Shown piece after piece: positions 61,032 through 64,000 of a DNA stretch of 64,000 bases. Origin of the DNA: Pseudomonas sp. BGr12 (GTDB lineage Bacteria > Pseudomonadota > Gammaproteobacteria > Pseudomonadales > Pseudomonadaceae). The stretch's first letter is position 1. Each line of letters starts with the position of its first letter. The stretch covers positions 62,001 through 126,000 of the forward strand of contig NZ_JALRNF010000002.1 in the NCBI RefSeq assembly GCF_030272895.1. Direction: 5' to 3'. The position numbers were made by a program, and so were the translations under genes. The notes beneath the pieces were generated by a model, which searched no databases, was not told the origin of the DNA, and saw only the letters and a program-made list of their open reading frames with translations.

Positions 61032-62417
61032 TCAGGCCAGCGAATTGCCCTGGCGAACGGCGGCGCTCTGCCCGCTGGCGATGCGCTCGGCGGCCTCGGC
61101 GTCGACCTGATGCAGCGACTTGCCACGGGTCTCGCGGGTCAGGCCGACGGCGATGATCGAGATCAGCGAGGCGCCGACCAGGTACAAGGCAATCGGTGTC
61201 GAGCTGTGGTACTCGTTGAGCAGGGTGATGGCGATCAGCGGCGCCAGGGAGCCGGCGAAGATCGGCGCGACCTGGTAGCACAGCGACAGGGCGGTGTAGC
61301 GCACATGGGTCGGGAACAGCTCGGCCATCAGCGCCGAGTAGGGCGCGTAGGTCATCGACTCGATGGCCAGGCCCAGGGTGATCGCCGCCATGATCAGCAG
61401 GTTGTTGCCGGTGTCCATCATCGGGAAGCCGACGAAGCCCCAGAACGCCGTGAGCACCGCGCCGGTCAGGTACACCGGCTTGCGCCCGACCAGGTCGGAC
61501 AGGTAGCCCATCAGCGGGATCAGGAAGAAGTGCAACAGGTGCGCGCCGAACATCAGCAGGAGGATCTGCGAAGTGTCCTTGTGCACCACCAGCTTGAGGT
61601 AGGTGATCGAGAAGGTCACCACCGTGTAGTAGAGGATGTTCTCGGCAAAACGCGCACCGATCCCCACCAGCACCGCACGCCAGTGATGGCGCAATACCTC
61701 GACCACGCCCAGTTGCTGCACGGCCTTCTTCGCCTGGCGGGCCTGGGCTTCCTTGAAGATCGGCGCATCATCGACGCTGGTGCGGATCCAGTAGCCGATC
61801 AGTACCACCACGGCCGAGAACCAGAAGGCCACACGCCAGCCCCAGGCCAGGAACTGCTCTTCGGACAGGGTGCTCGACAGCAGGAGTAGGGCCAGGGTCG
61901 CGATCAGGTTGCCCGCCGGCACCCCGGCCTGCGGCCAGCTGGCCCAGAAACCGCGGCGATTGGCCGGGCAGTGTTCGGACACCAGCAGGATGGCGCCGCC
62001 CCATTCGCCACCGAAGGCGAAGCCCTGGATCAGCCGCAACAGCACCAGCAGCACTGGCGCTGCGTAGCCGATGCTGTCGAAACCGGGCAGGCAGCCCATC
62101 AGGAAGGTGGTGATGCCGACCACCACCAGGCTCAGTTGCAGCAGGCGCTTGCGGCCGAACTTGTCACCGTAGTGACCGAACACCAGGCCGCCCAGGGGGC
62201 GGGCGAGAAAGCCCACGGCATAGAGGGCGAAGGCGGCGATGATGCCGTCGATGGGGCTGTCGGTCTGGCGGAAGAACAACTGGCCGAAGACCAGGGCCGA
62301 GGCCGTACCGTAGAGAAAGAATTCATACCATTCGGCGACGGTGCCGGCCATGGCCGCGGCCACGACGCGTTTCAATCCCGAAGGGGTGGTGGTTGCGCTT
62401 GCAGAGTGATTGGACAT
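61032..62417 (-). CDS. MHS-family MFS permease
   Basis: 461 residues from ATG at 62417. Twelve membrane segments; the motif [13 protein letters not shown] between helices 2 and 3 and [16 protein letters not shown] are those of the metabolite:H+ symporter group (KgtP, ProP, ShiA). Near this cluster it is the likely uptake system for hydroxyproline or a related solute. It lies 24 bp upstream of the dehydrogenase gene and 69 bp downstream of the deaminase gene on the same strand. Confidence 0.87.
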   Translation of the reverse strand: MSNHSASATTTPSGLKRVVAAAMAGTVAEWYEFFLYGTASALVFGQLFFRQTDSPIDGIIAAFALYAVGFLARPLGGLVFGHYGDKFGRKRLLQLSLVVVGITTFLMGCLPGFDSIGYAAPVLLVLLRLIQGFAFGGEWGGAILLVSEHCPANRRGFWASWPQAGVPAGNLIATLALLLLSSTLSEEQFLAWGWRVAFWFSAVVVLIGYWIRTSVDDAPIFKEAQARQAKKAVQQLGVVEVLRHHWRAVLVGIGARFAENILYYTVVTFSITYLKLVVHKDTSQILLLMFGAHLLHFFLIPLMGYLSDLVGRKPVYLTGAVLTAFWGFVGFPMMDTGNNLLIMAAITLGLAIESMTYAPYSALMAELFPTHVRYTALSLCYQVAPIFAGSLAPLIAITLLNEYHSSTPIALYLVGASLISIIAVGLTRETRGKSLHQVDAEAAERIASGQSAAVRQGNSLA

Positions 62418-62486
62418 GGGGAGGTTTCCTGTATGGGCGCAAAACAGGCGGGCCGGCCTCCATGGGGGAGCCGGCCCGGTCATCAC

Positions 62487-63404
62487 TCAGAGGCCGACGT
62501 CCGGCAGCTGCGGACGGTTGGCCAGGGCCTTGGCCATGATCTGCTCGACGAACACACGATCCGCTTCCGGCAGGGCCAGGCGTGGCGGACGGGTCAGGGC
62601 GCTGCCGCGACCGGCGATGGCTTCGCACAGCTTGATGCACTGCACCAGGTCAGCGCGGGCATCCAGGTGCAGGATCGGCATCAGCCATTCGTAGATCGGC
62701 AGGGCCTCGGCGAAGCGGCCGGCCTTGGCCAGGCGGAAAATGGTCTCGCCTTCTTTGGGGAACACGTTGGACATGCCCGACACCCAGCCCTGGGCACCCA
62801 CCGCGATGCTTTCCAGGACCACGTCGTCCAGGCCTGCGAACAGAATGAAGCGATCGCCCACTTCGTTGCGCACGTCGATGAAGCGGCGGGTGTCGCCGGA
62901 AGAATCCTTGAAGCACACCACGTTGTCGCAGTCGGCCAGGGAAATCAGGATGTCCGGGGTGACGTCGTTCTTATAGATCGGCGGGTTGTTGTAGACCATC
63001 AGCGGCACGTCGGCGTGCTTGGCCACATAACGGTAGTGCTCGGCGGTCTCGAACGGCTTGGAGCCGTAGACCAGCGCCGGCATCAGCATCACGCCGTCGA
63101 CGCCGGCCTTGTGTACCGCATTGGCCACCTTGGCCGCCTGCACGCTGGTGAACTCGGCCACGCCGCAGATCACCGGGACCCGGCCGCGGGAGGCGTCGAC
63201 CGCGACTTCGGTCACGGCGATCTTTTCTTCGGCGGTCAGCGAGGTGTTCTCGCCCACCGAGCCACAGACCACCAGGCCCGAGACGCCGTCGCGGATCACG
63301 TTGGAAATCACCTCGTGGGTTTTCTCCAGGTTGATCGAGAAGTCGTCGTTGAATTGAGTGGTGACCGCAGGGAAGACGCCGCTCCAGTTTACGTACTTGC
63401 TCAT
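62487..63404 (-). CDS. DapA-family deaminase/aldolase (hydroxyproline pathway)
   Basis: 305 residues. The Schiff-base lysine K166 (VVCFKDSSG), Y138 (VYNNPP) and the phosphate-like GSVGENT (48-54) show an N-acetylneuraminate lyase/DHDPS fold. In the place between epimerase and semialdehyde dehydrogenase this family is delta1-pyrroline-4-hydroxy-2-carboxylate deaminase, which releases ammonia and gives alpha-ketoglutarate semialdehyde. A 10-bp palindrome lies about 27 bp upstream. Confidence 0.85.
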   Translation of the reverse strand: MSKYVNWSGVFPAVTTQFNDDFSINLEKTHEVISNVIRDGVSGLVVCGSVGENTSLTAEEKIAVTEVAVDASRGRVPVICGVAEFTSVQAAKVANAVHKAGVDGVMLMPALVYGSKPFETAEHYRYVAKHADVPLMVYNNPPIYKNDVTPDILISLADCDNVVCFKDSSGDTRRFIDVRNEVGDRFILFAGLDDVVLESIAVGAQGWVSGMSNVFPKEGETIFRLAKAGRFAEALPIYEWLMPILHLDARADLVQCIKLCEAIAGRGSALTRPPRLALPEADRVFVEQIMAKALANRPQLPDVGL

Positions 63405-63430
63405 GGTGTTCTCCGGTTGTTTATTGTATT

Positions 63431-63440
63431 TCGTATACGA
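63431..63440. promoter_or_regulatory. 10-bp palindrome upstream of deaminase gene
   Basis: TCGTATACGA, a perfect palindrome in the 123-bp gap between the epimerase 3' end and the deaminase start, 27 bp before the ATG. The T-x-G-T-A-T-A-C-x-A form is typical of FCD-type GntR operators. The flanking sequence is A+T-rich. Confidence 0.5.
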
Positions 63441-63527
63441 TATTAAAAGTGTAAGAAATCGACCAGCGTTTTTTTCATGTTTTCCTGATCGGGTTTCAGC
63501 CGTGGTTCTAAATCAAGGGGTTAGCGA

Positions 63528-64000
63528 TCAGGCGCCGGGCCAGGTGTCCGACAGCCGGTAGCCTTGCGGCCACGGATCGCTCGGGTCGAGCAGCAATTGG
63601 TGGGTGCCGGTGATCCAGGCGCGGCCGGAAATGCACGGGTAGATCGCCGGACGGCCGGCAATTTCAGTCTGCGATTCGATGCGGCAGTGGAACTCCGAGC
63701 CGATGATCGAACGGCCGATAAAGCGATCGCCGACCTTGAGCAAGCCCTTGGCCTGCATCACCGCCATGCGCGCCGAACAGCCGGTGCCGCAGGGCGAGCG
63801 GTCGATCTTGCCGGGGCGGATGACCACGGCGTTGGCGCCGGTGGCGACACCGTCTTCATACTCGACAGGCGCGGCGATCTGGCAGAAGGAGATGTGTGAC
63901 CAGTCCGGGTTCAGCGGGTGGCGAAAGCCCAGCTGCTCGTTGGCGGCGCGGGTGATCTTCAGGCCGATCTCGACGATGTCTTTCGCTTCGTCCGGTCGAA
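63528..64000 (-). CDS. 4-hydroxyproline 2-epimerase, C-terminal part (5' end outside window)
   Basis: The reading frame stays open from 63528 to the window edge. The visible C-terminal ~157 residues contain [15 protein letters not shown] with the second catalytic cysteine of the proline racemase superfamily, and end in [23 protein letters not shown]. Together with the adjacent deaminase and semialdehyde dehydrogenase it fits hydroxyproline epimerase, which converts trans-4-hydroxy-L-proline to cis-4-hydroxy-D-proline. The first catalytic Cys is beyond the window. The next enzyme, D-hydroxyproline dehydrogenase, is not in the window. Confidence 0.85.
   Translation of the reverse strand, partial: RPDEAKDIVEIGLKITRAANEQLGFRHPLNPDWSHISFCQIAAPVEYEDGVATGANAVVIRPGKIDRSPCGTGCSARMAVMQAKGLLKVGDRFIGRSIIGSEFHCRIESQTEIAGRPAIYPCISGRAWITGTHQLLLDPSDPWPQGYRLSDTWPGA

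Noticed and set aside
59616..61889. 757-codon plus-strand open frame across the dehydrogenase and permease genes
   Set aside because: It crosses two well-supported minus-strand genes and their gap; its Gln/Gly/Arg-rich composition is the mirror of high G+C coding sequence.

Overview
The window looks like a chromosomal segment of a Pseudomonas of the P. putida type. This is inferred from high G+C coding, the P. putida-style REP hairpins (GTGGGAGCGGGCTTGCCCCGCGAT and its complement, about nine places), and gene families typical of the group: several LysR regulators, BCCT and MHS transporters, OsmE, DUF3015, DUF3616, and a large NEL/LRR toxin. I see no rRNA, tRNA, insertion sequence, prophage or CRISPR array. 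The window begins inside a LysR gene and ends inside a hydroxyproline epimerase gene.

Layout. 1-7.1 kb: LysR 3' end; a minus-strand operon (NAD-binding protein, cupin, EmrA-like adaptor, DHA2 efflux pump, small membrane protein) facing a winged-helix/TPR regulator; osmE. 7.3-12.5 kb: BCCT transporter, M20 deacylase, a three-domain RidA fusion and a LysR regulator, all on the minus strand. 12.6-20.8 kb: GNAT enzyme, an A+T-rich orphan gene, DUF3616, DUF3015, then a lipoprotein coupled to a 24-repeat Sel1 protein and an orphan ParA ATPase. 20.8-30 kb: Ca2+/H+ antiporter with SulP transporter, a VIT-like membrane protein, MAPEG protein, an XRE regulator with a 17-bp palindrome before it, a TTC38-like protein, small envelope proteins, HIT protein, LysR. 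30-34.3 kb: aldehyde dehydrogenase, iron alcohol dehydrogenase and amino-acid permease operon. 34.5-39.5 kb: a proline-racemase-family enzyme, an ornithine-cyclodeaminase-family reductase, LysR, an outer-membrane channel and an SDR, together resembling a trans-3-hydroxy-L-proline pathway.

39.7-47.5 kb holds housekeeping and small genes: Arg-rich secreted protein, Nudix, isochorismatase, DUF4287, DUF1428, M20 dipeptidase, chemoreceptor, LysE exporter. 47.5-53.5 kb holds a polyamine-type ABC transporter operon, a small orphan gene, a RibB with degenerate RibA domain, and a DUF1330 gene. Near-identical operator-like palindromes lie before the transporter and between ribB and DUF1330, so these may form one regulon. 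53.5-58.1 kb is one 1520-residue gene with leucine-rich repeats and a NEL-type E3 ubiquitin ligase domain: a candidate effector aimed at eukaryotic cells. 58.3-64 kb is a 4-hydroxyproline catabolic cluster (imine reductase, alpha-ketoglutarate semialdehyde dehydrogenase, MHS permease, DapA-family deaminase, epimerase).

The best candidates for new biology are the NEL effector next to hydroxyproline catabolism, the two separate hydroxyproline loci, the palindrome-linked RibB/DUF1330/ABC set, the triple RidA operon, and the lipoprotein-Sel1-ParA locus.
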